From positions 1 through 35,945 of the forward strand of contig CASBPX010000075.1 in NCBI GenBank assembly GCA_949127735.1: a stretch of 35,945 bases of DNA, in the 5' to 3' direction. The DNA comes from Candidatus Obscuribacterales bacterium (lineage in GTDB: Bacteria > Cyanobacteriota > Vampirovibrionia > Obscuribacterales > Obscuribacteraceae). A program made the translations under genes and the position numbers. Below the pieces are notes generated by a model, which made no database searches, was not told where the DNA came from, and saw nothing but the letters and a program-made list of their open reading frames with translations. Position 1 is the first letter of the stretch, and every line of letters starts with the position of its first letter. Positions 7,070 to 15,462 of the stretch are shown piece after piece.

Positions 7070-8540
7070 TTTCTGTGCCTCGCTGACGCAGCGGTAACAA
7101 AATTACAAAAGTGGAACCTCGACTGACGGTTGACTCAACCTCTACAGTGCCGTGGTGCCGAGCCACTATTTCGCGCACAATGGCCAGGCCCAAACCAGTG
7201 CCGCCAGTCTCTCTGGTGCGAGCCTTGTCTGCGCGATAGAAACGATCAAAAATATGTGGTAAGTCAAATGCATCGATACCACTGCCGGTGTCTTGAATAC
7301 GAATTTCTAAACGATCACTACTCAAAGCGCGCACAACAATGGTAATGGAACCACCAGCTGGAGTGTACTTAACGGCATTGGTAAGAATATTGATCAGTGC
7401 ACGCTGCAGCTGGCTGGTGTTGCCAGCTACCACCAGGTCTTGAGCACCGCTAGCTTCAAATTGAGTTGAGATCGCCAACTCTTTTTTGTCTGCTTGCGGC
7501 CTGATCTGCTCAACTGAATCGCTCACCAGTTGAGCCATATTTACATCTTCTTGCCAGCCTGTTTCGCCACCACTGTCGAGTTTGGAAATGTCTAGTAAAT
7601 CTTGAATCAAACTAGTTTGCCTGTCTACCAGCCGCTCGAGCGAGCCAAGAAACTGATGGCGCAGTTTAGGATCTTCAGCCGCTCCGGCCTGTAGCGCTTC
7701 CACTACTGAGCCAATTGCCATGGTCGGTGTCTTGAGCTCGTGCGAGGCATTAGATATAAACTCCTGGCGCACGCGCTCTTGCTCTCGCAAGCGGCCGATC
7801 ATCTGGTTGAATGAAAGGCAAAGCTCGCCAATTTCGTCTTGTCGCCTTACTGGAAGAAAGGCCGAGAAATCGCCTGAAATAGAAATTTGTTTGGCCAGAG
7901 CACTCATTTCAATCAATGGTCGATTGACTCGTTTGGCCAGCCATAAACTGATAAGCACAGTGACTACGCCTGTGGCGAAAATAATTTCAAGAAAAACAAA
8001 AAGGTCTTTTTTCAGCCGGCGCTCAATATCGGTCAATGGCACACCCACGCGGATAACGCCTGTGGTAGTACCTGATGAGCGCACCGGGCAAGCAACATAC
8101 ATCCAGTTTTTCAAACTTTCAGGGTCGCTTCGGGTTGATTTAGAAATCACTCCAGCGAGGGCTTCATTGATTTCCTGCTCTTTTGCCAAATTCTCCTGCG
8201 GCCGCGGCTCAGATGAATCAGCGAGCAGGCGCCCGTCTGAATCGACCACAACTATAGCGACACCAAGTCTGGTGGCACGCCTATCTACCGCTGATTGAAT
8301 ACGCAACCTCGACTTGGGCGAGTCGAGTTCAAGGTCGTTGTCAATTTCAAGGCCGAGGTTGACCGCTTCTACCTCAAGAGTATTCTGCAGGTCGGTTAGA
8401 GACTCTTTGCGAATCGCCACCAGTGCCCAGAAGCTCACTGCCGCCAGCGCGAAGGTAATGACAATCAGATAAGTGATAAGCAGCTGGTTTGCCAAACTGC
8501 GGAAGAGCCATTTATATAAGATGCGGTCGAGAAGATTCAC
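7056..8540 (-). CDS. Membrane sensor histidine kinase (orphan, PhoR/ResE-like architecture)
   Basis: A 494-residue two-component sensor. TM1 is at residues ~18-43; an extracytoplasmic sensor region (~44-175) includes a VAIVVVDSDGRLLADS strand pattern typical of a PAS/Cache-like fold. TM2 is at ~179-201, then a HAMP linker, then HisKA with the phospho-accepting His267 in FISNASHELKTP. The HATPase domain has the N box NAVKYTP, DTGSGID, the F box PHIFDRFYRAD and GGTGLGLAIV. All catalytic motifs are intact. No response regulator gene is adjacent: upstream is the divergent trxA and downstream the small cysteine protein that overlaps its end. Its regulator must therefore be encoded elsewhere. Confidence 0.95.
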   Translation of the reverse strand: MNLLDRILYKWLFRSLANQLLITYLIVITFALAAVSFWALVAIRKESLTDLQNTLEVEAVNLGLEIDNDLELDSPKSRLRIQSAVDRRATRLGVAIVVVDSDGRLLADSSEPRPQENLAKEQEINEALAGVISKSTRSDPESLKNWMYVACPVRSSGTTTGVIRVGVPLTDIERRLKKDLFVFLEIIFATGVVTVLISLWLAKRVNRPLIEMSALAKQISISGDFSAFLPVRRQDEIGELCLSFNQMIGRLREQERVRQEFISNASHELKTPTMAIGSVVEALQAGAAEDPKLRHQFLGSLERLVDRQTSLIQDLLDISKLDSGGETGWQEDVNMAQLVSDSVEQIRPQADKKELAISTQFEASGAQDLVVAGNTSQLQRALINILTNAVKYTPAGGSITIVVRALSSDRLEIRIQDTGSGIDAFDLPHIFDRFYRADKARTRETGGTGLGLAIVREIVARHHGTVEVESTVSRGSTFVILLPLRQRGTEIGTI

Positions 8541-8731
8541 TTAACCCTCAGGATGTTCCTGAACTGATCATTAGTCTAAAGTCTAACCTCGTTTTTACAA
8601 GAGCCCAAAACAGCGCGAGAATCTGAATTTGCTTAAGGTCTTGGCTCTGATCAACGGTTTTTCCGAACACTTGACTAGCGCCTCGTGGGCTAGGCATTCT
8701 CGCAATATGTGGGAAACTACTTCACAGTCAC

Positions 8732-8737
8732 TATAAT
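8732..8737 (+). promoter_or_regulatory. Candidate -10 box of the trxA promoter
   Basis: A perfect TATAAT lies 68 bases before the trxA ATG. No TTGACA-like hexamer stands at 16-18 bases upstream, so the site rests on the -10 box and its location in the divergent spacer. Confidence 0.4.
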
Positions 8738-8805
8738 CTTTTTGATTGCTCCAAAGCTTCAAAAATCTATTTAGTGCTCTGACTCAGAGGAGGTCCTGTT
8801 TAGAA

Positions 8806-9126
8806 ATGTCCGTTGCAAACGTTACCGATTCCACCTTCGAACAGGAAGTGTTGAAAGCTGATATCCCAGTTCTCGTCGACTTCTGGGCTCCCTGGTGTGG
8901 ACCATGCAAGGCCGTAGCACCTGTAGTTGAGGACCTTTCAAAGGAGTACGAGGGAAGACTCAAAGTAGTCAAACTGAATACAGACGAAAACCCCAAAACC
9001 GCCCATGCATACAAGATTCGTGGCATTCCAAGCCTATTCCTGTTTAAAGCCGGACAGGTTTGCGAGGAGGTTGTAGGCGCGGTGCCGAAATCCACTCTTG
9101 CCAAAGCCATCGAACAACACGTATAG
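8806..9126 (+). CDS. trxA: Thioredoxin
   Basis: A 106-residue canonical thioredoxin, the cytosolic protein-disulfide reductase supplied with electrons by thioredoxin reductase. The active site WCGPC has its nucleophilic Cys31 and resolving Cys34 in [12 protein letters not shown]. The buried aspartate is in LVDFW and the cis-proline in [10 protein letters not shown]. The length fits the family. I start at the ATG at 8806 because AGAGGAGG lies about ten bases upstream; the longer open frame to 8746 adds 20 residues without family support. It is followed by its own short hairpin and then the fasciclin gene on the same strand. Confidence 0.96.
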   Translation: MSVANVTDSTFEQEVLKADIPVLVDFWAPWCGPCKAVAPVVEDLSKEYEGRLKVVKLNTDENPKTAHAYKIRGIPSLFLFKAGQVCEEVVGAVPKSTLAKAIEQHV

Positions 9127-9130
9127 AGCC

Positions 9131-9152
9131 ACGGGCATCTAAAAGAGCCCGT
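9131..9152 (+). terminator. Short hairpin after trxA
   Basis: ACGGGC (9131-9136) pairs with GCCCGT (9147-9152), followed after a few bases by ATTTTAT. The stem is short and the T-run imperfect, so it is a weak or partial terminator. Confidence 0.45.
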
Positions 9153-9215
9153 TCACATTTTATAGAGATACATCAGTCGGCGAGTTCTTCCCGGCGGATT
9201 TGAAAGGAGAAGCAA

Positions 9216-9764
9216 ATGCAATTTTACTCTGGCCGAAATCTAGCGAGTCTTGCGCTTTCCGCAGCGCTCTTGCTCGGAGTCGGACTTGTTGGCACCACTA
9301 CTGAAGCTTCGGCTCGCACTCACCATCGTCATCATCACTATTCTCACCACAGAAATGATGCAGCTGATGTAGCCATAAAAAATGCCGATTGTTCAACAAC
9401 CGTTCAAGCTTTGAAAAAAGCCAACGCCGTAGGCATGCTGCGCATTCGCGGACCAATCACAGTATTTGCTCCAAGCAATGCTGGTTGGGCCAAGATGACT
9501 AAAGAAAACCGTGAAGGTTTGATGAATGACCCTAAGCGTCTTAAAGATGTGCTCAAGTATCATGTCGTTAAAGGCAAATACTCTGCAGCTGATCTGGCTG
9601 ACAAACGCTCCTTGACCACATTGCAAGGTGAGTCATTGATGATTGACAACAAGTCAGGAACAGTTGTTGTAGACGGTTGTATCGTCACAACAGCCGATGT
9701 GCCTTGCGACAACGGCGTGATTCACCTCATCGACGCTGTGGCCATTCCTGAAAGAGGCAAATAG
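9216..9764 (+). CDS. Secreted fasciclin (FAS1) domain protein
   Basis: A 182-residue exported protein. The signal peptide core LASLALSAALLLGVGLVG ends near a TEASA cleavage site at residue ~33, leaving a histidine-rich N-terminus (HHRHHHYSHH) that could bind metal. One FAS1 domain covers ~48-180: ITVFAPSNAGWAKM is the H1 motif, DVLKYHVVKGKYSAADL the second, and NGVIHLIDAVAIP the terminal H2 motif. These domains act in adhesion or matrix contacts. Three Cys (NADCSTT, DGCIVTT, VPCDNG) could form disulfides. AAAGGAGAAG lies directly ahead of the ATG. Confidence 0.9.
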   Translation: MQFYSGRNLASLALSAALLLGVGLVGTTTEASARTHHRHHHYSHHRNDAADVAIKNADCSTTVQALKKANAVGMLRIRGPITVFAPSNAGWAKMTKENREGLMNDPKRLKDVLKYHVVKGKYSAADLADKRSLTTLQGESLMIDNKSGTVVVDGCIVTTADVPCDNGVIHLIDAVAIPERGK

Positions 9765-9790
9765 GCTAACGCTTAACTCTAAAAATCTTG

Positions 9791-9825
9791 ACCGGGTGGG
9801 CTATGGCTCATCCGGTTTGGTTTTT
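9791..9825 (+). terminator. Rho-independent terminator of the fasciclin gene
   Basis: ACCGGGTGGGC (9791-9801) pairs with GCTCATCCGGT (9806-9816) around a TATG loop, with two G-T wobbles, followed by TTGGTTTTT. Confidence 0.8.
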
Positions 9826-9841
9826 GGGGGCTGGGCCGTGT

Positions 9842-9871
9842 AAAAGCTTGAGCGATATCGCTCAAGCTTTT
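9842..9871. repeat. 30-bp perfect palindrome, copy 1 of a dispersed palindromic element
   Basis: AAAAGCTTGAGCGAT followed by its exact reverse complement. It lies shortly after the fasciclin terminator. A near-copy stands at 31797-31846: both read GTAAAAGCT-GAGCG-TATCGCTC-A-CTTTT when aligned. The A4/T4 ends would let it act as a bidirectional terminator. Confidence 0.65.
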
Positions 9872-10006
9872 CAAGCAAAGTTCAGGGTAATCACTTATTG
9901 TGATTCCGTAATGGGAATGTGTAAAAGTTCTAAGGCTATGCCAATATATATGTAGACTGCGGTCTAAGGGGCAACCTCACTCAGGTAGGAACGAGGCTAA
10001 GTAGGA

Positions 10007-10465
10007 ATGAAGGAAGCGGTCATTGGATTTATCATCGCGTTGATTGTTAGCTGCCTGCTGGCAGGCAATGAAGGCGGCAGCCCGCTCGTGTCGCCAACCG
10101 GTTGGACATTTGCCAATGCACCGGCACCAGACGCTGTCACTGAAGTTAACGCAGGAACTTTTCAGGGTGAGGTGCTCGATTCCACCACACCGGTAATGGT
10201 GGAGTTCTACAAAGAAAACGACGCCCACTGTCTGACCATGAAACCTATCGTTAGTAAATTGGCCACTGAAAGTCAGGGTTATGTGCGTGTTGTCAAAGTC
10301 AATGTTGATACCAACCAGGCTCTGGTCGAACGCTACGATGTACAGGGGGTGCCTGGTTTTGTGCTCTTTAAAGAAGGCAAAGCCATTAATGGCGTCAAAG
10401 GTGAAATGTCGCAGCCTGACCTGACAAAGTGGATCAAACGCGAATTAGACATGCCTGTGGATTAG
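10007..10465 (+). CDS. Exported thioredoxin-like protein with an altered active site (DAHC)
   Basis: A 152-residue protein with a hydrophobic N-terminal segment (AVIGFIIALIVSCLLAG, residues 4-20) that is a signal peptide or anchor. Cys16 in IVSC gives a weak lipobox-like pattern. A thioredoxin fold follows from ~45: PVMVEFYKENDAHC aligns with the WCGPC region, and VQGVPGFVLFKEG carries the cis-proline. The motif reads Asp72-Ala-His-Cys75: the attacking cysteine is replaced by Asp and only the resolving cysteine remains, so ordinary disulfide reduction is unlikely. A holdase, mixed-disulfide or structural role is possible. It is the first gene of a tight operon, 16 bases before the next ORF, with the triple-AAA protease third. 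Confidence 0.85.
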   Translation: MKEAVIGFIIALIVSCLLAGNEGGSPLVSPTGWTFANAPAPDAVTEVNAGTFQGEVLDSTTPVMVEFYKENDAHCLTMKPIVSKLATESQGYVRVVKVNVDTNQALVERYDVQGVPGFVLFKEGKAINGVKGEMSQPDLTKWIKRELDMPVD

Positions 10466-10481
10466 GATTAGGGTTAGAGCC

Positions 10482-10733
10482 ATGCTTAAGTACGCTATCG
10501 CTTTCTTTGTAGCCATGATTATGTCGGCCACCTTCGTCAACTATCAGGGGCCGGCGAGCCCAATGCCCGTTGGTCTTGCTGACGTCAAAGCTACTTCTTT
10601 AGGCGTATGGAAGAGACGTGAAGGCTTGATTCCAGAAGTGAAGGTAACCGGAGCCTTTCGCAAATATAGATACATGGTTGACGTTAACAACAAAAATGAA
10701 AATAGAGATGCCGATGGTTTCGGCAACGAATAG
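10482..10733 (+). CDS. Small single-helix membrane or secreted protein of the protease operon
   Basis: An 83-residue protein with no recognisable family. Residues 3-19 (KYAIAFFVAMIMSATFV) form a signal anchor or signal peptide. The remainder is hydrophilic (VWKRREGLIPEV, FRKYRYMVDVNNKNE), has no cysteine and ends in Asp/Asn/Gly-rich sequence. It lies 16 bases after the thioredoxin-like gene and 15 bases before the triple-AAA protease gene; GGGTTAG precedes the ATG. Context suggests an envelope-side partner of the membrane protease, but this is inference. Confidence 0.65.
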   Translation: MLKYAIAFFVAMIMSATFVNYQGPASPMPVGLADVKATSLGVWKRREGLIPEVKVTGAFRKYRYMVDVNNKNENRDADGFGNE

Positions 10734-10748
10734 GAGTAGGGAAGAATC

Positions 10749-13700
10749 ATGAAAAATTGGGCTCGTTGGACCCTTTTTATACTCTGGACTGTTGGCTTAA
10801 TTCTCACGGCCCAATACTGGAATCCGTTTGCATCTCTTCCGGCATTTCTCAAATATTCGGTGATAACGCTTGTGGTGGCCGTTCTTTACGGTGCCTTCTT
10901 CATCATCATTCAATTCTATTTGATGCTTTCTGTAATTTTTCCATTGCCTCCGCGCGCAGACAGCAAAGCACCGAAAAGTATTTGGAAACGCTGGTTCAAG
11001 TGGCTATTCAAAGACTCGCCAATAAGCCCGAATGCTCCTAAAACTCTTGAAGAAATGACCGGCAACGACAAGGCCAAACAAGAGATTCGCGAAGTTATCG
11101 ACATCATTCAAAAGTCGCAACATTATCAAGATTCTGGTGCGCAGGTTCCGAAAGGAATGATTTTCATCGGACCACCCGGCGTTGGTAAAACACTCTTTGC
11201 CAGAGCCATAGCAAACGAAGCTGGTGTGCCATTTTACGTCATTGATGGCGGCGGCGTAGCCGGAATTTTCATGGGCCTTGGTGTACTTAAACTGAAGACC
11301 CTGTTCCGCAAATTAAAGCAACACGATCGTGCCATCTTATTCATTGACGAAATTGAATCAATGGGATCAAAACGCTCACAAGACCAGGGTTTTGGTGGCG
11401 TTTCAGACATGAATATGACGCTCAACTGTCTGCTTACAGAAATGGACGGCTTCAGCGGCTCTAAGATCATGGTTATTGGTGCCACCAATAATGACTCCAT
11501 GTTAGACCCAGCACTGATGCGTGCGGGCCGCATGGACAGGCGCATTTACTTCCAGATGCCCACGCCTGAAGAAAGAACCGAACTGTTTATATATTATCTG
11601 GGCAAAGTTGCAGCCGCCGCAGACATCGACTATGACCAAATTACAATGCTCACTGCTAATTACTCACCGGCAGAAATTGCCAATGTCGTAAACGAAGCAG
11701 CGCTGATTTCCAGACGTCCAGGAAATCCTAATAAAGTCACCACTGAAATGATCTTGCAAGCCTTAGATCGAGTCTCCGTGGGCCTGGAAAGATCACTGAC
11801 TAATTCTGGTGTAGAACTGGTCAGTCACGATCCATCAATTAAATTCACCGACATCATCGGCATCGATGACATCAAACAAGAAGTGGTTGAGATTGTCGAT
11901 TTCCTCAGACGCGGAGATGAACTTCGCAAAATTGGTGCAAAAATTCCAAAAGGTGTGCTCATGGTGGGGCCACCCGGCGTGGGTAAATCTATGCTGGCGA
12001 AAGCCATTGCCAATGAGGCAGGAGTGCCTTTCTACGGCTTGTCGGCCAGTCAGTTGAATAATATCGGTTCTGGCGCCGCACGCATCAGGGCTCTTTATAC
12101 ACAAGCGAGACAAAGCCCGGCAGCCATTGTCTTCATTGATGAAATTGACGCCATTGGCTCACCAAGGAACATTGATGGCAGCTCAGATCCACTTGGTACG
12201 GCTAGAAGCGGGGCACTGAATCAGCTGTTAGTTGAACTGGATGGCCTGGGTCGCAGCAACGTGATCACCATTGGCGCCACCAACATGCAAGATGATTTCG
12301 ACCCGGCCTTCTACCGCTCAGGAAGGTTCGATCGCAAAGTATTTATCGGTATTCCAGACGCGCATTCACGCGGGTTGATCTTCGACAAATATTTGAAAAA
12401 GATCAGTCTGGCGTCAGTTCCTGACTTAACCAAACTAGGGAAGCTCTCATTCAACTTTTCTGGTGCCGACATTTCAGCAGCTTGTAACGAAGCTGCCATT
12501 CTGGCCGTGCGCAAAGGTAAGAGCCAGGTAACTGAAGAAGAACTGGAAGAAGCAATCGACAAAGTAATGATTACAGCCGGACACAAGCTCAATGTAGGCG
12601 GCATGAATTTGTCGCGTGTACCTGATTTAGAAGTCAAACTCGACGACCTTAAAGGGGTCGAAGAAGCCAAAGCTGAAGCGGCCGAGGTTGTTGCTTTGCT
12701 CAAAAATATGAAAGCCGTAGAAAAATTCGGCCTCAAACCCACCAAAGGGATTCTGCTGGTTGGCCCGCCCGGAACCGGTAAGACCATGCTGGCAAAAGCA
12801 ATTGCTAACGAAGCTGGAGTGGCTTTCTACTCGCTCTCGGGAGCCGACTTCCAATCAATGTGGGCCGGCGTAGGATCAAATCGTGTTAAAGCTGTCTACG
12901 AACGAGCCCGGCGGAGCGGCAAACCAGGCATCGTCTTCATTGACGAAATTGATGCGATTGGCAGCACGCGTGGTGTCGAACGTGGTGGCGGTGCTGTGCA
13001 AGATTCAAACAAAACTCTCAATTCACTATTGGTTGAGTTGGATGGTTTCGGCAAACACAGTATTCTCACAATTGGTGCCACCAACAGCATGCATATGCTT
13101 GATCCTGCCCTTCTAAGGCCAGGCAGGTTCGATAGACACATTGATGTGCCGCTACCGAATCTTGAAGGTCGTGAAGCCATACTGAAAAAATATCTTGAGA
13201 AATTCAAAGTTTCACCTACCGTTCAAGTAATGGAAATTGCCCGCATGACGTTCTTGCAGGCTGGTGCCGATCTTGCCAATATCGTTAACGAAGCAGGATT
13301 ATTTGCCATTCGCGAAGGCCGAATTGAAATTACTCATTCAGACATGATTCGCGCCATTCAAAGAGTGAGCTTCGGCATGAGCCGCAGTCAGCATATCGGT
13401 GTAAAGGAATTGTTTGAGACCGCATATCACGAAGCCGGTCACACTATTGTTTCTTACTTCCGCAATCGAAAAGAGCGCGTTCAGGTTGTGACAATTGTGC
13501 CAACCGGACAAGCACTTGGTTATATGTGGTCGGTGGAAAAGGAAGATCGTTTCGTATCTGGAGCCAACAAACAAGATTATCTGGTTGATATTGAAGTATC
13601 ACTGGGTGGTTATGTAGCGGAAAGCCTGTATATGGATACCACCACCAGTGGTGTCTCACAAGACTTGATTAATGTCGGTAATATTGCTCGCCGTATGATC

Positions 13701-14183
13701 AAAGACTGGGGTATGGGCTCATTCCCGTTGAACACGCACACTGCCTTTGGTGTGCAGGGCCGGTCTGCTTCCGGCACAACTGAGCGCGAACTTGAACTGG
13801 AAATCAAAGAAGTCGTGGATGGTTGCCTGGAGAATGTACGTAACTTACTTAAAGAAAAACGCAAAGAACTCGACTTGATCGCCCATGCACTAGTTGAGAA
13901 AGAAACTCTCTTCTACAAAGATCTGGTGCACATTCTCGAACCGGGTAAAACCGACGAGCAAATCAATAAAGAGATCGATACCTTGTCTGAACGCAAGTTA
14001 GTCGGTACCGCGCCCATAGTCAATCTAGAATTCTTACCCGGATTGACACAGTTAGGACAGGGTGCCGGCGGAGGAGTTGGAGGTGGGGGCGGAAACGGCT
14101 CTGGAAACCCGCAAAACAATAAGACTCTTGATTTAAATCTTGATCAAAAAGAGCCACCAGACAATTTCAATCCAGCCAGTTAG
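10749..14183 (+). CDS. FtsH-like membrane zinc protease with three tandem AAA+ ATPase modules
   Basis: An 1144-residue protein. Two transmembrane helices (~7-23 and ~36-62) are joined by a very short loop instead of FtsH's ~70-residue periplasmic domain. Three FtsH-type AAA+ modules follow, with Walker A at residues ~141 (GPPGVGKTL), ~407 (GPPGVGKSM) and ~672 (GPPGTGKTM). Walker B is FIDEIES, FIDEIDA and FIDEIDA; arginine-finger regions are MRAGRMDRR, YRSGRFDRK and LRPGRFDRH. The pore loops differ: IFMGLG, NNIGSG (no aromatic) and SMWAGVG. An M41 peptidase domain then has HEAGH at 894-898 and the third zinc ligand Asp972 in SGVSQDL. The tail is glycine-rich. Ordinary FtsH has one AAA+ module (~610-650 residues). 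All catalytic residues seem intact. It is the third gene of an operon. Confidence 0.93.
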   Translation: MKNWARWTLFILWTVGLILTAQYWNPFASLPAFLKYSVITLVVAVLYGAFFIIIQFYLMLSVIFPLPPRADSKAPKSIWKRWFKWLFKDSPISPNAPKTLEEMTGNDKAKQEIREVIDIIQKSQHYQDSGAQVPKGMIFIGPPGVGKTLFARAIANEAGVPFYVIDGGGVAGIFMGLGVLKLKTLFRKLKQHDRAILFIDEIESMGSKRSQDQGFGGVSDMNMTLNCLLTEMDGFSGSKIMVIGATNNDSMLDPALMRAGRMDRRIYFQMPTPEERTELFIYYLGKVAAAADIDYDQITMLTANYSPAEIANVVNEAALISRRPGNPNKVTTEMILQALDRVSVGLERSLTNSGVELVSHDPSIKFTDIIGIDDIKQEVVEIVDFLRRGDELRKIGAKIPKGVLMVGPPGVGKSMLAKAIANEAGVPFYGLSASQLNNIGSGAARIRALYTQARQSPAAIVFIDEIDAIGSPRNIDGSSDPLGTARSGALNQLLVELDGLGRSNVITIGATNMQDDFDPAFYRSGRFDRKVFIGIPDAHSRGLIFDKYLKKISLASVPDLTKLGKLSFNFSGADISAACNEAAILAVRKGKSQVTEEELEEAIDKVMITAGHKLNVGGMNLSRVPDLEVKLDDLKGVEEAKAEAAEVVALLKNMKAVEKFGLKPTKGILLVGPPGTGKTMLAKAIANEAGVAFYSLSGADFQSMWAGVGSNRVKAVYERARRSGKPGIVFIDEIDAIGSTRGVERGGGAVQDSNKTLNSLLVELDGFGKHSILTIGATNSMHMLDPALLRPGRFDRHIDVPLPNLEGREAILKKYLEKFKVSPTVQVMEIARMTFLQAGADLANIVNEAGLFAIREGRIEITHSDMIRAIQRVSFGMSRSQHIGVKELFETAYHEAGHTIVSYFRNRKERVQVVTIVPTGQALGYMWSVEKEDRFVSGANKQDYLVDIEVSLGGYVAESLYMDTTTSGVSQDLINVGNIARRMIKDWGMGSFPLNTHTAFGVQGRSASGTTERELELEIKEVVDGCLENVRNLLKEKRKELDLIAHALVEKETLFYKDLVHILEPGKTDEQINKEIDTLSERKLVGTAPIVNLEFLPGLTQLGQGAGGGVGGGGGNGSGNPQNNKTLDLNLDQKEPPDNFNPAS

Positions 14184-14193
14184 GCGAACTCAG

Positions 14194-15405
14194 TTGATTG
14201 CAATTCTCAAACACAACAAAGTAAAGGCAGCCCATCAGGCTGTCTTTACTTTCTGTCTTTTGCTGCTGGTCATCGGATTTATAACACAGCATGCCAGCGC
14301 AAATGATTTCGGTTTCACCAATAAGAAATCTCGACCCCCCTGCCAATATAAAGCCACATCGGCTAAACAATATGCGCCCCTGACTAATGCTTTTATAGAG
14401 AAGGCTTCCAGCACTAAAAAAGACTTTACTGGTGGAGATGCCGCCTACAGCATCAAACTAGGCCCTAAACGAACGCTGTGGCTCTTTGGCGACTCATTTA
14501 TTGGTTTGTTGCAGGCTAATAATCGAGTCGGCTCCACCATGGTGCACAACGCGCTGGCTATAGAAGAAAGAAGCGGCGACGCTCCGGGCAAATTTACTTA
14601 CTACTGGGGCATTCAAAAAAGTAAATCAGGCAAAATCAACGAACAGGGTTTTTTTCAATGTCTTGACCCTCTCGATTATTACTGGCCGGGGCACGGCTTT
14701 ATGGCCGGTGGCAAGTTGTATCTATACTTGCATGTCGTCCGCACCGACCGTAAATTAGCCGCTCCATTTCAATTCGATTTACGCACAGATCATTTGATCA
14801 CTGTTTTGAATCCACAAGATTCGCCGGACCGCTGGCGCTGGCAAACAGAACTGCTTCAAAACAGCTCTAAACGTTTGCTATATGCAGCCGCCTGTTGCGT
14901 TGATAATCAATACGCTTATGTCTACTGCACCAATGGCGGTGTCAGTTTCAACAAATACAAACATCCCATTTGCCTGGCGCGCTTTTCTTTGGCTAAAGCA
15001 GAAGGTCGGCTGCTGAGCAAACCTGAGTGGTGGTGCGATCAGTGGCGGCCGACCCTTGAATTTCCTGAAATGCTTTTTGAAGACGGAGCCTCTGAGATGT
15101 CTGTGACAAAAATTTGCGGACTGCCGGGATTTTTTGCATTCTACTTTGCGCCGGACAAACAAGAAATTATGATGCGTCAAGCATCTAAACCCGAAGGGCC
15201 CTGGTCAGACAGAGTGTCTATCTATCAGATCAAAAATCAACCAGGTCTGTTTTACTACAGCGCTAAAGCCCATGCTCAATATACGAAGGGTAAAGGCGAA
15301 ATAGTGCTGACCTATTGCTCAAACAGCAGCCAATTTTCGCGTTTAACTAATGGTGATATTTATCGTCCACAAGCCATAAAAATCACCATCGCCCCGGCCA
15401 AGTAA
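14194..15405 (+). CDS. Secreted beta-propeller-like protein (DUF4185 / glycosidase-like fold)
   Basis: About 403 residues. From the TTG at 14194 the protein has a basic n-region (KHNKVK), a hydrophobic core (FTFCLLLLVIGF) and an ASA cleavage site near residue 37. The body shows propeller-like strands: TLWLFGDSFIGLL with a nearby STMVHNAL, a repeated aromatic pattern (FTYYWGIQ, DYYWPGHGFMAGGKLYLYL), KICGLPGFFAFYFA, and near the end IVLTYCSNSS followed by IYRPQ. This recalls the DUF4185/five-bladed propeller group, close to glycosidases, but no catalytic triad is certain. The start is 10 bases after the protease stop, so it is probably co-transcribed. The longer open frame from 14140 overlaps the protease and would spoil the signal peptide. 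Confidence 0.6.
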   Translation: MIAILKHNKVKAAHQAVFTFCLLLLVIGFITQHASANDFGFTNKKSRPPCQYKATSAKQYAPLTNAFIEKASSTKKDFTGGDAAYSIKLGPKRTLWLFGDSFIGLLQANNRVGSTMVHNALAIEERSGDAPGKFTYYWGIQKSKSGKINEQGFFQCLDPLDYYWPGHGFMAGGKLYLYLHVVRTDRKLAAPFQFDLRTDHLITVLNPQDSPDRWRWQTELLQNSSKRLLYAAACCVDNQYAYVYCTNGGVSFNKYKHPICLARFSLAKAEGRLLSKPEWWCDQWRPTLEFPEMLFEDGASEMSVTKICGLPGFFAFYFAPDKQEIMMRQASKPEGPWSDRVSIYQIKNQPGLFYYSAKAHAQYTKGKGEIVLTYCSNSSQFSRLTNGDIYRPQAIKITIAPAK

Positions 15406-15409
15406 TTTA

Positions 15410-15437
15410 AAAAAAATACCTTTAAAGGTATTTTTTT
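15410..15437. terminator. Bidirectional terminator between convergent genes
   Basis: A 28-bp perfect palindrome, AAAAAAATACCTTT plus its reverse complement, giving an A-run on one side and T7 on the other. It starts five bases after the propeller-protein stop and ends 25 bases from the minus-strand protease stop, so it can stop transcription from both sides. Confidence 0.85.
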
Positions 15438-15462
15438 CGCCAAGACTTACTTGCTTACTTAC

